From Imtechella halotolerans (GTDB taxonomy: Bacteria; Bacteroidota; Bacteroidia; Flavobacteriales; Flavobacteriaceae): a DNA stretch of 64,000 nt. The stretch covers positions 2,513,501 through 2,577,500 of the forward strand of contig NZ_CP117969.2 of NCBI RefSeq assembly GCF_028743515.2, read 5' to 3'. The notes below the pieces were generated by a model. The model had not been told where the DNA came from. It worked only from the letters and a program-made list of their open reading frames with translations, and made no database searches. Below, piece after piece: positions 37,677-47,267 of the stretch (position 1 is its first letter; each line of letters begins with the position of its first letter). A program made the translations under genes and the position numbers.

Positions 37677-37689
37677 TATAAAGTATTCA

Positions 37690-38676
37690 ATGAAGCGAGT
37701 ATTGATTACCGGTGCTGCCGGATTCTTAGGATCTCATTTGTGTGATCGGTTTTTACTGGAAGGCTTCCATGTAATAGCAATGGATAATCTAATTACAGGG
37801 GATTTACAGAATATTGAACACCTCTTCAAAGAAGAACATTTTGAGTTTTATCATCACGATGTTACCAAATTTGTGCACGTTCCGGGAAAGTTAGATTATA
37901 TCTTACATTTTGCTTCACCGGCGAGTCCAATAGATTATTTAAAAATTCCTATTCAGACTTTAAAGGTGGGTTCTTTGGGAACGCACAATTTATTAGGATT
38001 GGCAAAGGAAAAAAAGGCTCGTATTTTAATTGCTTCTACATCAGAAGTTTATGGCGACCCATTGGTTCATCCTCAAAGTGAAGACTACTACGGAAATGTA
38101 AATACTATTGGTCCTAGAGGAGTTTATGATGAAGCAAAGCGATTTATGGAGTCTATTACCATGGCTTATCATAGGTTTCATGGATTAGAAACACGAATCG
38201 CACGTATATTTAATACTTATGGACCACGTATGCGACTTAACGATGGTAGAGTGATACCCGCCTTTATTGGTCAGGCTCTTAGAGGTGAAGATCTGACTAT
38301 TTTTGGTGATGGAATGCAGACACGCTCATTTTGTTATGTAGATGATCAAATAGAAGGATTGTTTCGCCTGTTAATGAGTGATTGTAATGACCCAATTAAT
38401 ATTGGAAATCCTGAAGAAATTACCATTAGGGATTTTGCTCAAGAAATCATAAATCTTACTCAATCTAATCAAAAGGTTGTTTATAAATCATTGCCTGTAG
38501 ATGATCCGCTTCAACGCCAACCTGATATTACAAGAGCTAAGGAATTATTGGGTTGGGAACCTAAGATTTCTCGATCTGAAGGGATGAAAAGAACGTACCA
38601 ATATTTCCAGTCTTTGCCTAAAGAAGAATTGTTTAAAACGGCACATAGAGATTTTTCAGACCGTAATAAAGCATAG
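37690..38676 (+). CDS. UDP-glucuronic acid decarboxylase-like SDR enzyme (UDP-xylose synthase type)
   Basis: The 328-residue extended SDR protein has GAAGFLGSH near residues 8-16 (NAD binding) and YDEAK with Tyr146 and Lys150 as catalytic pair. Motifs [26 protein letters not shown] and [11 protein letters not shown] match UDP-glucuronate decarboxylases, which turn UDP-glucuronate into UDP-xylose. The gene lies 13 bases after ugd, which makes the substrate. A close SDR relative with 4-epimerase activity cannot be fully excluded from sequence. Confidence 0.88.
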   Translation: MKRVLITGAAGFLGSHLCDRFLLEGFHVIAMDNLITGDLQNIEHLFKEEHFEFYHHDVTKFVHVPGKLDYILHFASPASPIDYLKIPIQTLKVGSLGTHNLLGLAKEKKARILIASTSEVYGDPLVHPQSEDYYGNVNTIGPRGVYDEAKRFMESITMAYHRFHGLETRIARIFNTYGPRMRLNDGRVIPAFIGQALRGEDLTIFGDGMQTRSFCYVDDQIEGLFRLLMSDCNDPINIGNPEEITIRDFAQEIINLTQSNQKVVYKSLPVDDPLQRQPDITRAKELLGWEPKISRSEGMKRTYQYFQSLPKEELFKTAHRDFSDRNKA

Positions 38677-39103
38677 ATTGTATTTTACAAAGTAGCAGGT
38701 GTTCTAAATGGATGACCATATCATCAATCCTTGGAGTCTGTTTCTTCTATTAATTGATAATGGTATTTTAGTTAATTGTAAGACCTTTATATTTTTTAAA
38801 TATTAATCATATCATAATAGGATTAGTTTTTTAAATACTGAAATCCGAATAATCGGAGACAATTAATCATGGGAAGCCTAGCATTTTGGGTATAGGATGG
38901 TTTCAATTGCTATTATTTTAAATCCTTTATTTAGTAGAATTGGACAAACTTCTTTGGCGTGAAATAAGGTCTATTTTTTAAAACCATTAATGGTATTTCT
39001 ACAGAAAAGTAGAAAGACTTACCTTTGCATCGTCTTTGTATTTCAAACTTCATTGGGTAGTACGTGGACTGATATAATATCAACGAAATTAACACAACAT
39101 AAT
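38677..39103. other. Intergenic region before purD
   Basis: About 430 AT-rich bases without a gene. It holds a 12-bp perfect palindrome (ACCATTAATGGT, 38983-38994) and a -7 box TACCTTTG (39020-39027). A start about 75 bases before purD would leave a leader of moderate length. I found no PRPP or purine riboswitch signature. Confidence 0.5.
39020..39027 (+). promoter_or_regulatory. -7 element of purD promoter
   Basis: TACCTTTG matches TAnnTTTG. It lies downstream of an in-frame start at 38990 and so supports the ATG at 39104 as the real start of purD. Confidence 0.5.
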
Positions 39104-40375
39104 ATGAGAATTTTACTGTTAGGCTCTGGAGGAAGGGAACATGCTTTTGCATGGAAATTAGTTCAGAGTGAGCAATGTGAACAACTGTACGTAGCTCCAG
39201 GGAATGCGGGTACTGATACAATTGCAAAAAACGTGAATATCAACCCAACAGATTTTGAAGGATTAAAATCCTTTGTCATTTCCCATGCTATAGAAATGGT
39301 GGTAGTTGGCCCTGAAGACCCACTAGTAAAAGGCATTTATGATTTTTTCACCTTAGATGAAACCCTTAAACATATTCCCGTAATTGGTCCTTCTCAACTA
39401 GGTGCTGAATTAGAAGGAAGCAAAGAGTTTGCAAAAAAATTTCTAATAAAAAACAACATTCCAACAGCTGCTTATCAAAGCTTTACAAAGGAAACAGTCC
39501 AACAAGGGTGTGATTTTTTAACAACCCTAAAACCACCTTATGTACTAAAAGCGGATGGTCTTGCTGCTGGTAAGGGGGTACTTATTCTTTCAGACCTGCA
39601 AGAAGCTCAAGATGAGCTAACGAATATGCTAGTGAATGAAAAATTTGGCAATGCAAGTGCTAAAGTTGTTATCGAAGAATTTCTTGATGGCATAGAGTTA
39701 AGCTGTTTTGTATTAACTGATGGGAAAAGTTATAAAATACTTCCTACTGCCAAAGATTATAAGCGTATTGGTGAAGGAGATACTGGTTTAAACACAGGAG
39801 GTATGGGGGCAGTGTCACCGGTTCCTTTTGCTGATGAGGTTTTCATGGAGAAAATAGAAACTAGAATTGTAAAACCTACAATCGAAGGGCTTAAGAATGA
39901 ATGTATCCCTTATAAGGGATTTATTTTTATCGGATTGATAAAGGTTGAAGATGATCCTTATGTAATTGAATATAACGTACGTATGGGAGATCCTGAAACT
40001 GAAGTAGTATTACCTCGTATTAAGAATGATTTGGTAACCCTTTTTAAAGCAGTAGCCCAGGAGAGACTTGATGAAATCACCCTTGAAATCGATGAAAGGA
40101 GTGCTACAACTGTAGTTATGGTATCTGGAGGATATCCAGAAGATTATGAAAAAGGAAAACTAATTTCAGGGCTTACTAAAGAAACAGATTCGATAATTTT
40201 TCATGCTGGGACGAAAACGCAGGAAGAGGTAGTTGTTACAAACGGAGGTCGTGTTTTGGCAATTACTTCCTATGGAAATAATTTCACTCAAGCATTGGAG
40301 CAATCTTATCAAACTATTGCCGGAATACATTTTGAAGGCATGTATTTCAGAAAGGATATTGGTTTTGATCTGTAA
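39104..40375 (+). CDS. purD: Phosphoribosylamine-glycine ligase (GAR synthetase)
   Basis: The 423-residue ATP-grasp enzyme joins phosphoribosylamine and glycine in purine synthesis. It begins [62 protein letters not shown] and [17 protein letters not shown] are family motifs. All are intact, and the length is usual. Reading frame continues upstream to 38990, but the conserved N-terminus and the promoter support ATG 39104. It is followed by a strong terminator and, at once, by a group II intron. Confidence 0.97.
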   Translation: MRILLLGSGGREHAFAWKLVQSEQCEQLYVAPGNAGTDTIAKNVNINPTDFEGLKSFVISHAIEMVVVGPEDPLVKGIYDFFTLDETLKHIPVIGPSQLGAELEGSKEFAKKFLIKNNIPTAAYQSFTKETVQQGCDFLTTLKPPYVLKADGLAAGKGVLILSDLQEAQDELTNMLVNEKFGNASAKVVIEEFLDGIELSCFVLTDGKSYKILPTAKDYKRIGEGDTGLNTGGMGAVSPVPFADEVFMEKIETRIVKPTIEGLKNECIPYKGFIFIGLIKVEDDPYVIEYNVRMGDPETEVVLPRIKNDLVTLFKAVAQERLDEITLEIDERSATTVVMVSGGYPEDYEKGKLISGLTKETDSIIFHAGTKTQEEVVVTNGGRVLAITSYGNNFTQALEQSYQTIAGIHFEGMYFRKDIGFDL

Positions 40376-40391
40376 AATAAACAGAGTATGT

Positions 40392-40426
40392 AAAAAAGCG
40401 TCTAAAGGAAATTTAGACGCTTTTTT
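40392..40426 (+). terminator. Terminator after purD, target of the group II intron
   Basis: AAAGCGTCTAAA pairs with TTTAGACGCTTT over a GGAAA loop, followed by TTTTTT. The intron begins 4 bases past the last T. Confidence 0.9.
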
Positions 40427-40429
40427 GTT

Positions 40430-41675
40430 GTGTGCCGTGCATGGTAACTAACTAGGTGGTGAAAGTCCACTGTGGGGGTTTGTAATCGCCAACCACTAGC
40501 CAAGAGCAAGGGTGTCCATTGCGAAGTGGAATCTGAAGGAAGCTGGCGGCAAAACTCTGCCCCGAGGAACACGAACAACATTAGGCATAACCGATGGGAT
40601 GAGGCTGCCATACAAGTCAAAATCCAAAGATTACACGGACATCGGGATGTAGATGTTGCGGGGACATGGAGTGAAAGTGAGTTATCTTACCACGGGAGAT
40701 CTCATGGACGTGTGTACACAGAGTATGAAACACGGAGTAAAGCTAGCCATGAGAAGTCAGCCGAGGCCATAGTACCATATAACGACGATATTTGGGAAGG
40801 GCTGAACTTTAAGGAGTGAGAAGTAAATGAAAGTTACCACATGGAAGGTAGAATGCAGAATATCTTAGAAGAAAAGACCTACCCACAGAAGAATAGGACG
40901 GCATCCGAAGGCAATGTGGGAGGGCAGACTTTCATGAGGATAATTGAAAACAAGCTCACGGAGAATAACCAAGTAGGACAAGGTATGTTGGAATACATTC
41001 TATCCCCTTCTAACCTGAATGCAGCTTATCTTCAAGTAAAGCGCAATAAAGGAGCGGGGGGAGTTGATAAGATGGAAGTCGAATCCCTTAAGGATTATCT
41101 TATTTTCAACAAGGAAGAACTGTTAAGCTCCATCCTTTGTGGCAAATACCGTCCCCATCCTGTTCGTAGGGCAGGTTGCGGATCCACTCTAAGAGCGTAT
41201 CAAAGATGAAATCCAAACTTAAGGAACTGACATCACGCAGCAATGGCTGGGGAAATGACCGCAGGAAGGAGTCACTCCGCCAATATATTATTGGTTGGGT
41301 GAATTACTTTAAACTGGCGGATATGCAGAAACTGCTTTTAAGGATAGACGAATGGTACAGGCGGAGAATCAGGATGGTTATCTGGAAACAATGGAAACGA
41401 ATTATAACCAAACAGAAGAATCTGGTCGAGCTAGGAGTCAAAAAATCTAAGGCATGGGAGTGGGCAAATACGAGAAAAGGCTATTGGCATATAGCAAATA
41501 GCCATATCCTCAAAACCACAATCACCACAGACAGACTTAAACAGGCTGGATATGTGTTCTTGCGGGACTATTACCAAAAGGTTAGAATCAAAACTTAAAG
41601 AGCTGCCCTGTGCCGAACTGTACGAAGGGTGGTGTGAGAGGACAGATAAGGAACTTTAAATCAAGTTATCTTTAA
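40430..41675 (+). mobile_element. Group II intron, deleted ORF, inserted behind the purD terminator
   Basis: The 5' end GTGTGCCGTGCATGG fits the GUGYG intron start. About 410 bases of non-coding RNA domains follow (for example the motif GGTGAAAGTCCACTG). Then come the remains of the reverse transcriptase/maturase, then a domain V-like hairpin (about 41600-41633, GAGCTGCCCTG to GAAGGGTGGT) and a possible domain VI stem (AGATAA with TTATCT, 41644-41671). The 3' boundary is inferred and may be off by 10-20 bases. The RNA part is visibly richer in G and C than its surroundings. Insertion right behind a terminator and a maturase without an endonuclease domain both fit bacterial class C introns. 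The class call is inference. Confidence 0.88.
40841..41598 (+). pseudogene. Internally deleted group II intron reverse transcriptase/maturase
   Basis: The 5' part (from 40841) encodes the RT N-terminus: LNAAYLQVKRNKGAGGVDKM and LCGKYRPHPVRR. At about 41168-41171 the frame jumps straight to the thumb and maturase domain (LRIHSKSVSKMKSKLKEL, then GWVNYFKLADM, RRIRMVIWKQWKRI and WANTRKGYWHIANS) in another frame. Everything expected in between is missing, including the palm with the YADD catalytic site, roughly 200 residues. The intron therefore cannot make its own reverse transcriptase. The two open pieces end at 41209 and 41598. Mobility would need a complete relative elsewhere in the genome. 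Confidence 0.9.
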
Positions 41676-41793
41676 GGGAGTTGTAACTTTATAAAAAACT
41701 TATATATTTGAAAATTGTTACCTAATAATTATTAAAACTTTAAGTAAAATATCTTCAATGTAAAGTAAATTATGTGAAATAATTTGTAGTGAA

Positions 41794-42402
41794 ATGCACA
41801 AAGAAATAGAATCAAATAGCTCTGAAAAATTCTTAATTAAAGAGATGGTGGTTGGCAATGAGAGAGCCTTTGAGTTTCTTTATGCAAAATATTACCCACC
41901 CATTTATGCATATTGCTTTAGTCTGTTAAAGACAAGAGAAGACGCTGAAGAAATTGTTCAAGAAGTTTTTACTAAGCTATGGGTTCATGCTTCTGATATT
42001 GATTTAAATTCTTCATTAAAGGCTTATCTATATACTATAACCAAGAATTTATCATTTAATTACTTAAAAAAATCTGCTAATCAACATACGCTTAAAGAAT
42101 CACTTTTTTACAGAGCCATTTCAACTCGTGATGCTACATTTGAAATATTGATAGATAAGGAATATCAAAGTTTGAAAATTGAAGCAATAGAACTTTTACC
42201 TGAAAAGAGAAGGATAATTTATCAGATGTCTCGCGACCAAGGTATGAGTTATGATGATATTAGTAGTGAGCTTAATATCTCAATGAGTACAGTCAAGAAT
42301 CAAATGTCAAAAGCACTACAATTCATCAGGAAATATCTACAGTTAAAAGCAGATGTTACTTTTTTGCTTTTGTACTCATTATTAAACATGTTTTTTTCTT
42401 AA
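41794..42402 (+). CDS. ECF-type RNA polymerase sigma factor (FecI-like)
   Basis: The 202-residue product has sigma-70 region 2 (FEFLYAKYYPPIYAYCFSLLKT, then EEIVQEVFTKLWVH and LKAYLYTITKNLSFNYLKK) and region 4 (LPEKRRIIYQMSRDQGMSYDDI, then MSTVKNQMSKAL). It belongs to the Bacteroidota ECF group paired with FecR proteins and SusC-like receptors. The C-terminus ends in a hydrophobic tail (VTFLLLYSLLNMFF), seen in some members. It lies 178 bases before the fecR-like gene and is the first gene of the uptake locus. It probably directs transcription of that locus when the receptor senses its ligand. Confidence 0.93.
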   Translation: MHKEIESNSSEKFLIKEMVVGNERAFEFLYAKYYPPIYAYCFSLLKTREDAEEIVQEVFTKLWVHASDIDLNSSLKAYLYTITKNLSFNYLKKSANQHTLKESLFYRAISTRDATFEILIDKEYQSLKIEAIELLPEKRRIIYQMSRDQGMSYDDISSELNISMSTVKNQMSKALQFIRKYLQLKADVTFLLLYSLLNMFFS

Positions 42403-42527
42403 CTATTTTTAATTAAAATAGAATCCATTTCTGGATCATGACATTATCTCTTAAAGTTTTGAAGTCTTGTCATTGAAAAATTCGATTTTATAATAAAATT
42501 CGATTTTTTTAAATAACGAGTAGTACA

Positions 42528-42543
42528 AACTCAAATTTGAGTT
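42528..42543 (+). promoter_or_regulatory. 16-bp perfect palindrome upstream of fecR-like gene
   Basis: AACTCAAATTTGAGTT lies 37 bases before the fecR ATG. It could be an operator or an RNA hairpin. Just upstream, AAATTCGATTTT occurs twice in direct repeat (about 42480-42510). Confidence 0.4.
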
Positions 42544-42580
42544 GTATTATTTATAGAAGGAAAAAACGATAGTTGAATTT

Positions 42581-43750
42581 ATGAGCCCATCAGAAAAGGA
42601 GAATTTCCAAAGACTTTTAAAAAAGTATGTACGAAATGAAAGTACAGAAATCGAATTAGAAGAACTTTTTAATTATATCAAACTTCAAAATCATCCAAAT
42701 GATATATTGGATGTAACAGAAGTATTGAAGAATGTTAAGGAATTCCCTGAGATGGACCCAGAAGGAAGAGATAGGATACTTAAATCAATATTACAGACTC
42801 CTCAAATTAAGGTTACAGCTCGAAACCCAAAAAGGAATTATTGGAAATACGCAGTAGCAGCTATATTTATTGGCCTCTTTGTATGGAATAATTCCTCAGA
42901 TAAACTTTTGGTGTTGCCTGTTAGTGAATCTACTCCACTTCAAATACCTGATGAAAAAATTATTTTCACACAATCAAATGGAGTGATTTCATTAATTGAT
43001 GATTCAACTGATAGGACTTTGTATAATGATAAAGGGGAGAAGGTTGGTGAAATTACTGGAAAGTTTTTTAAAGATGTTAGTGTTGGTAAGGATAGCCAAG
43101 TGAAGGTTACAGCCTATAACTCAGTATATGTACCTTATGGAAAGACATTTGAATTAGTGCTTTTTGATGGAACCCGTGTTCTTTTGAATGCAGGCTCAAC
43201 ATTGGTCTTTCCGTCTTCAATTGTTGATGAAAAAAGACAAGTTTATTTAGATGGAGAGGCTTATTTTGATGTTGTTCATAACGCTACTAACCCCTTTATT
43301 GTTAAAGCCAATGATTTGAATATAAAGGTTTATGGAACATCGTTTAATGTTTCTAATTATGGAGAAGATATTTATTCTGATGTTGTTTTGGTTGAAGGGT
43401 CTGTAGGGATGTACTCTGGTAATCCTTCAAATGAGATAAGGCTTTCCCCAGGAGAAAAAGGATCATTTAGTAAAAAAGATAGAATTATTGATAAAAGGGT
43501 GGTGCCAACAACTCTTTACACTTCTTGGATAAATGGAGAGTTAGTGTTTAGAAATGCAACATTTGAAAGTATCGTTAAAAAACTCGAAAGACATTATAAT
43601 GTAAAAATTAACAATCAAAAGGCATCATTGGCTGAAATTACATTTAATGCAAATTTTGGGAAAGAGCCTTTAGAAAAGGTTTTGGCATATTTAAATAGAA
43701 TTTATGAAATAGAGTACACCATAAATGGAAATGAGATTATTATATTTTAA
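42581..43750 (+). CDS. FecR family anti-sigma/sigma-regulator protein
   Basis: The 389-residue product has a cytoplasmic N-terminal part (about residues 1-84) and one membrane helix (about 86-103, YWKYAVAAIFIGLFVW). The periplasmic FecR domain follows (about 180-290, TAYNSVYVPYGKTFELVLFDGT, then LNAGSTLVFP and YGTSFNV), then a C-terminal STN-like DUF4974 module (about 315-389, LVFRNATFESIVKKLERHYN). Such proteins hold the ECF sigma at the membrane and release it when the outer membrane receptor signals. It lies between the sigma and susC-like genes. Confidence 0.93.
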   Translation: MSPSEKENFQRLLKKYVRNESTEIELEELFNYIKLQNHPNDILDVTEVLKNVKEFPEMDPEGRDRILKSILQTPQIKVTARNPKRNYWKYAVAAIFIGLFVWNNSSDKLLVLPVSESTPLQIPDEKIIFTQSNGVISLIDDSTDRTLYNDKGEKVGEITGKFFKDVSVGKDSQVKVTAYNSVYVPYGKTFELVLFDGTRVLLNAGSTLVFPSSIVDEKRQVYLDGEAYFDVVHNATNPFIVKANDLNIKVYGTSFNVSNYGEDIYSDVVLVEGSVGMYSGNPSNEIRLSPGEKGSFSKKDRIIDKRVVPTTLYTSWINGELVFRNATFESIVKKLERHYNVKINNQKASLAEITFNANFGKEPLEKVLAYLNRIYEIEYTINGNEIIIF

Positions 43751-43804
43751 TAATGTTAACTTTTTAATTATGTTAATTATGAATTGAACCCAGAAAGAAA
43801 AATA

Positions 43805-43839
43805 AAAATCGGAAAATGCTCGCAACATTTCCCGATTTT
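43805..43839 (+). terminator. Hairpin attenuator between fecR-like and susC-like genes
   Basis: AAAATCGG (43805-43812) pairs with CCGATTTT (43832-43839), extended inward by AAATG/CATTT with one mismatch. It lies 44 bases before the susC ATG. It could stop most transcription from the regulator genes, or start-site mRNA could be stabilised by it. Confidence 0.55.
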
Positions 43840-43882
43840 AAAAAAGTGATTAGAATTTAACCACGAAAAACACCTTAAATAT

Positions 43883-46800
43883 ATGAAAAACCTTCAAGCC
43901 AAAACTTGTTTTGTGACCTATTTGAAAAAACTTAAACAAAATTATAGTTTAGTACTTTTTTTCTCCGTTTTATCTCTTCAGGCCAATAATTTATACTTTC
44001 AAGTAACAATAAGCAGTCAGAATAAAACAGTCTCTCAATTACTTGACGAAATAGAATCATTAACTAATTATAGATTTGTCTATAAAACTTCTGATGTAGA
44101 TCTTCAAAGAAAAATTAATCTTAAGGTGGAGAATCTACCTTTAGAAATGGTTCTAGAAAGAGTTTTCAAAGATACGCCAACAACGTTTACTATTATAGAA
44201 AATCAAATTATTCTTAAACGTCAATCATCAATTGATATACAACAGACATTTTTCATAAAAGGAATTGTAACGGATTCAGAAAATAAACCTTTTCCAGGAG
44301 TTACTGTATTGGTTCAGGGTACAGGAAAAGGTAGTACTACAGATGATCAAGGGGGATATGCAATTGAAGTGAAAAATGGTGATGTAGTACTTTTTAGCCA
44401 TATTGGATTTAAAACAATTCTTAAAAAGGTTTCAGATCAAATAAAGATAGATGTCGTCATGGAAGAGGATTTGACTCAATTATCTGAAGTTGTAATTACT
44501 GGAATTTATGAGCGGAAATCAGAGAGTTTTACCGGATCTTCAATAACAGTCACTAAAGAAGATTTAAAAAAAGTTGGTAACGCTAATTTTTTTCAAGCTA
44601 TACAAAATATTGATCCTTCTATAGTTCTAGTAGATAATTTCTCTTTAGGTTCTAATCCAAATACATTACCTGACATTCAAATACGAGGAACCTCTACTTT
44701 CCCAGGAGAACAAAATGCAAGTGGTTTAAAGGGGAATTATCTTAGAAACCCTAATCAACCATTGTTTATTTTAAATGGTTTTGAAACAAACATTGAGCAA
44801 ATATTTGATTTGGATATTAATCGTATCGAACGAATTACTATTTTAAAGGACGCTGCTTCTAAAGCGATTTATGGAGCGAAGGCAGCCAACGGAGTGGTCG
44901 TAATTGAAACTACAAAAATGTATTCGGAGAAGGCACTAATTACGTACAATACCAGTATTGATTTAGAATTGCCTGATTTAAGTAGTTATAATTTGACAAA
45001 TTCTCTTGAAAAACTAGAAGCTGAACGAATAGATGGTTATTATATACCACAATTTAATGATCCTGAACAATATGCTCAACTTCAACAATTGTATAATGCT
45101 AGAAAAAAATTGGCATTAGAAGGGTTAGATACTGATTGGTTAGCAAAACCCCTGCGAAATGGGATTGGACAGCGGCATTCTTTAACCGCCGAAATTGGTT
45201 CAGAAGAATTGAGAATACTTGGAGATGTATCCTATAGAAATGTACAAGGAGCTATGAAAGGTTCCGAAAGAACCAATATTACGGGGAGCATGACAGTATC
45301 CTATAGGATTAAGAACTTTTCGTTTAGAAATATAATGATGGCAAATAATAATACTGGGAAAGAATCTCCTTATGGGCTTTTCTCGGATTATGTTAAAATG
45401 AATCCATATTGGAGAGCAGTTAATGTAGATGGGACAATACCTTATTATGCCGAAATAGCTCAAGATGGGAGTGGTTATACTAATCCATTGTATAACTCAA
45501 CTCTTAATTCGAGAAATGAATCGAGTTATTTCAACTTCATAAATAATTTTTATTTGGAATGGAATATTATCCCAGAGTTAAGAGCTACTACACGAATTGG
45601 AGTTGATGTTAAAAAAAGTGAAGCTGACGAGTTTTACCCTTCAAAGCATACCAGATTTGAAAATTATGTTGGGGAAGATGCCACTAGAAAGGGCCTTTAC
45701 CAAATAAATAATGGAAAAAGCAGCTATGTTTCCGGGGACTTTAATATGCAGTATTCCAAGAATATTGGAAAACATTTTATTTTCTCGAATTTTGGTTTTA
45801 ATGTAAGTGAACGAAAATTCAATGAAATAGTCCATAGGGCAGAAGGTTTTCCAAGTAGCAGGATGGATAATATTCTTTTTGCGAAGGCTTATGCTTTAGA
45901 CTCCAGACCCACAGGAATTGAGGGACTATCAAGAGATGTAGGTTTCCTGTTAGTTGGATCTTATACATATGATGAGCGGTTTTTAAGTGATTTGACTTTT
46001 AGGAAAAGTGCATCTTCACAATTCGGATCGGATAAACGATGGGCTAACTTTTGGAGCTTAGGGTTAGGATGGAATATTCATAATGAATCCTTTATGGAGT
46101 TGGTTTCTATAGATCAGTTAAAGTTAAGAGGTTCAATAGGGTCAACTGGAAATCAAAACTTTAATACTAATGAGTCAATAGCTACATATAACTATTTCCT
46201 AGAATCACTTTATCAAGGATTTCCAGGCTCTTATCTTAACAATTTGCCTAATCCATTTTTACAATGGGAGACTAAGTTTGATTACAATGTTGGATTAGAT
46301 GTAAAAAAGGGGCCAATATCGCTTCGCATGGATTATTACGAAAGTTATACGGAAAACCTAATAACGGCTATAACGTTGCCGTATTCTACAGGATTTAATA
46401 GTGTTAAAGACAATTTAGGTAAAGTGAAGAATAGTGGTCTTGAAGTAGATGTATCAGCCCTTTTATGGTCTAGTGGACGTAATTTTGTTGCTATTAACGC
46501 TGGTATAGCAATGAATAATAACAAAATTGTAGAACTTTCAAATTCAATGCGAAGCTTTAACCAGCGAATGGAAGAGCTAGCAGCCGATAGAGGAAACAGC
46601 AAACCAGTAAATAAATATGAAGATGGAATGTCGATGAATGCAATCTGGGCTGTTCCATCATTGGGAATTGATCCTGCAACAGGGAATGAAATTTATATGA
46701 AGAAAGACGGTTCTACAACTTTTGAATGGGATGTTTCAGATATGATTGTGGCTGGAAATAGCAATTCAAAGTATAGAGGAAATTTTGGTATTTCTGGTGA

Positions 46801-47257
46801 ATATAAAAGATTTGGTATTAGTCTTACAGGTCGATATTTAGGAGGCGGCCAAATATATAATAATACTTTGGTTGACCGTGTAGAGAATGTTGACATGAAT
46901 TATAATGTGGACAAACGAGTGTTAACTGGTAGATGGTTATATCCTGGACAGGAAGCATTATTTAAACGCCTAGGGAATTATTCTGCAGATACTGATGGAG
47001 ATAATGTTTTTGAAGTTTTTGCAGAAAAAACCCGAGCAACGACCCGATTTGTTCAGGACAGGAATGAGTTAGACATAGCCGCCATTAATGTGTACTATGA
47101 GTTTAATAAAAGAGTAGTTGATTACTTGAAGTTAAGTAGGTTAAGAATCAATTTTAATATGAATGAGGTTGCTACTTTTTCATCCGTACGAATTGAACGT
47201 GGACTAGAATATCCATTTGCTAGGAATCTCTCATTTTCTTTGATGGCAAACTTTTAA
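43883..47257 (+). CDS. SusC/RagA-type TonB-dependent outer membrane transporter with STN signalling domain
   Basis: The 1124-residue product has an N-terminal export signal, an STN domain (about residues 45-112, VSQLLDEIESLTNYRFVYK) and a carboxypeptidase-regulatory-like domain (about 125-205, FIKGIVTDSENKPFPGVTV). The plug follows (about 215-330, GNANFFQAIQNIDPSIV and IYGAKAANGVVVIETTK), then a 22-strand type barrel with a C-terminal aromatic residue. STN domains bind the periplasmic part of FecR-type regulators, so this receptor should control its own sigma. SusC proteins import oligosaccharides or peptides with SusD as lid. The substrate is not visible. The SusD gene follows 10 bases downstream. 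Confidence 0.95.
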   Translation: MKNLQAKTCFVTYLKKLKQNYSLVLFFSVLSLQANNLYFQVTISSQNKTVSQLLDEIESLTNYRFVYKTSDVDLQRKINLKVENLPLEMVLERVFKDTPTTFTIIENQIILKRQSSIDIQQTFFIKGIVTDSENKPFPGVTVLVQGTGKGSTTDDQGGYAIEVKNGDVVLFSHIGFKTILKKVSDQIKIDVVMEEDLTQLSEVVITGIYERKSESFTGSSITVTKEDLKKVGNANFFQAIQNIDPSIVLVDNFSLGSNPNTLPDIQIRGTSTFPGEQNASGLKGNYLRNPNQPLFILNGFETNIEQIFDLDINRIERITILKDAASKAIYGAKAANGVVVIETTKMYSEKALITYNTSIDLELPDLSSYNLTNSLEKLEAERIDGYYIPQFNDPEQYAQLQQLYNARKKLALEGLDTDWLAKPLRNGIGQRHSLTAEIGSEELRILGDVSYRNVQGAMKGSERTNITGSMTVSYRIKNFSFRNIMMANNNTGKESPYGLFSDYVKMNPYWRAVNVDGTIPYYAEIAQDGSGYTNPLYNSTLNSRNESSYFNFINNFYLEWNIIPELRATTRIGVDVKKSEADEFYPSKHTRFENYVGEDATRKGLYQINNGKSSYVSGDFNMQYSKNIGKHFIFSNFGFNVSERKFNEIVHRAEGFPSSRMDNILFAKAYALDSRPTGIEGLSRDVGFLLVGSYTYDERFLSDLTFRKSASSQFGSDKRWANFWSLGLGWNIHNESFMELVSIDQLKLRGSIGSTGNQNFNTNESIATYNYFLESLYQGFPGSYLNNLPNPFLQWETKFDYNVGLDVKKGPISLRMDYYESYTENLITAITLPYSTGFNSVKDNLGKVKNSGLEVDVSALLWSSGRNFVAINAGIAMNNNKIVELSNSMRSFNQRMEELAADRGNSKPVNKYEDGMSMNAIWAVPSLGIDPATGNEIYMKKDGSTTFEWDVSDMIVAGNSNSKYRGNFGISGEYKRFGISLTGRYLGGGQIYNNTLVDRVENVDMNYNVDKRVLTGRWLYPGQEALFKRLGNYSADTDGDNVFEVFAEKTRATTRFVQDRNELDIAAINVYYEFNKRVVDYLKLSRLRINFNMNEVATFSSVRIERGLEYPFARNLSFSLMANF

Positions 47258-47267
47258 AAAAACAACT

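Noticed and set aside
38990-39103. N-terminal extension of the purD frame
   Set aside because: The -7 box is inside it and GAR synthetases start at [13 protein letters not shown]-type sequences.
40472-40819. 115-codon open frame at the start of the group II intron
   Set aside because: It covers the structured RNA domains of the intron. The sequence matches intron RNA motifs, not a protein family.
41599-41793. Search for a RiPP or bacteriocin precursor gene near the SusCD/M16 locus
   Set aside because: I found no short frame with a leader-like sequence in the gaps of the locus, and no modification enzymes, so a peptide biosynthesis cluster is not supported.
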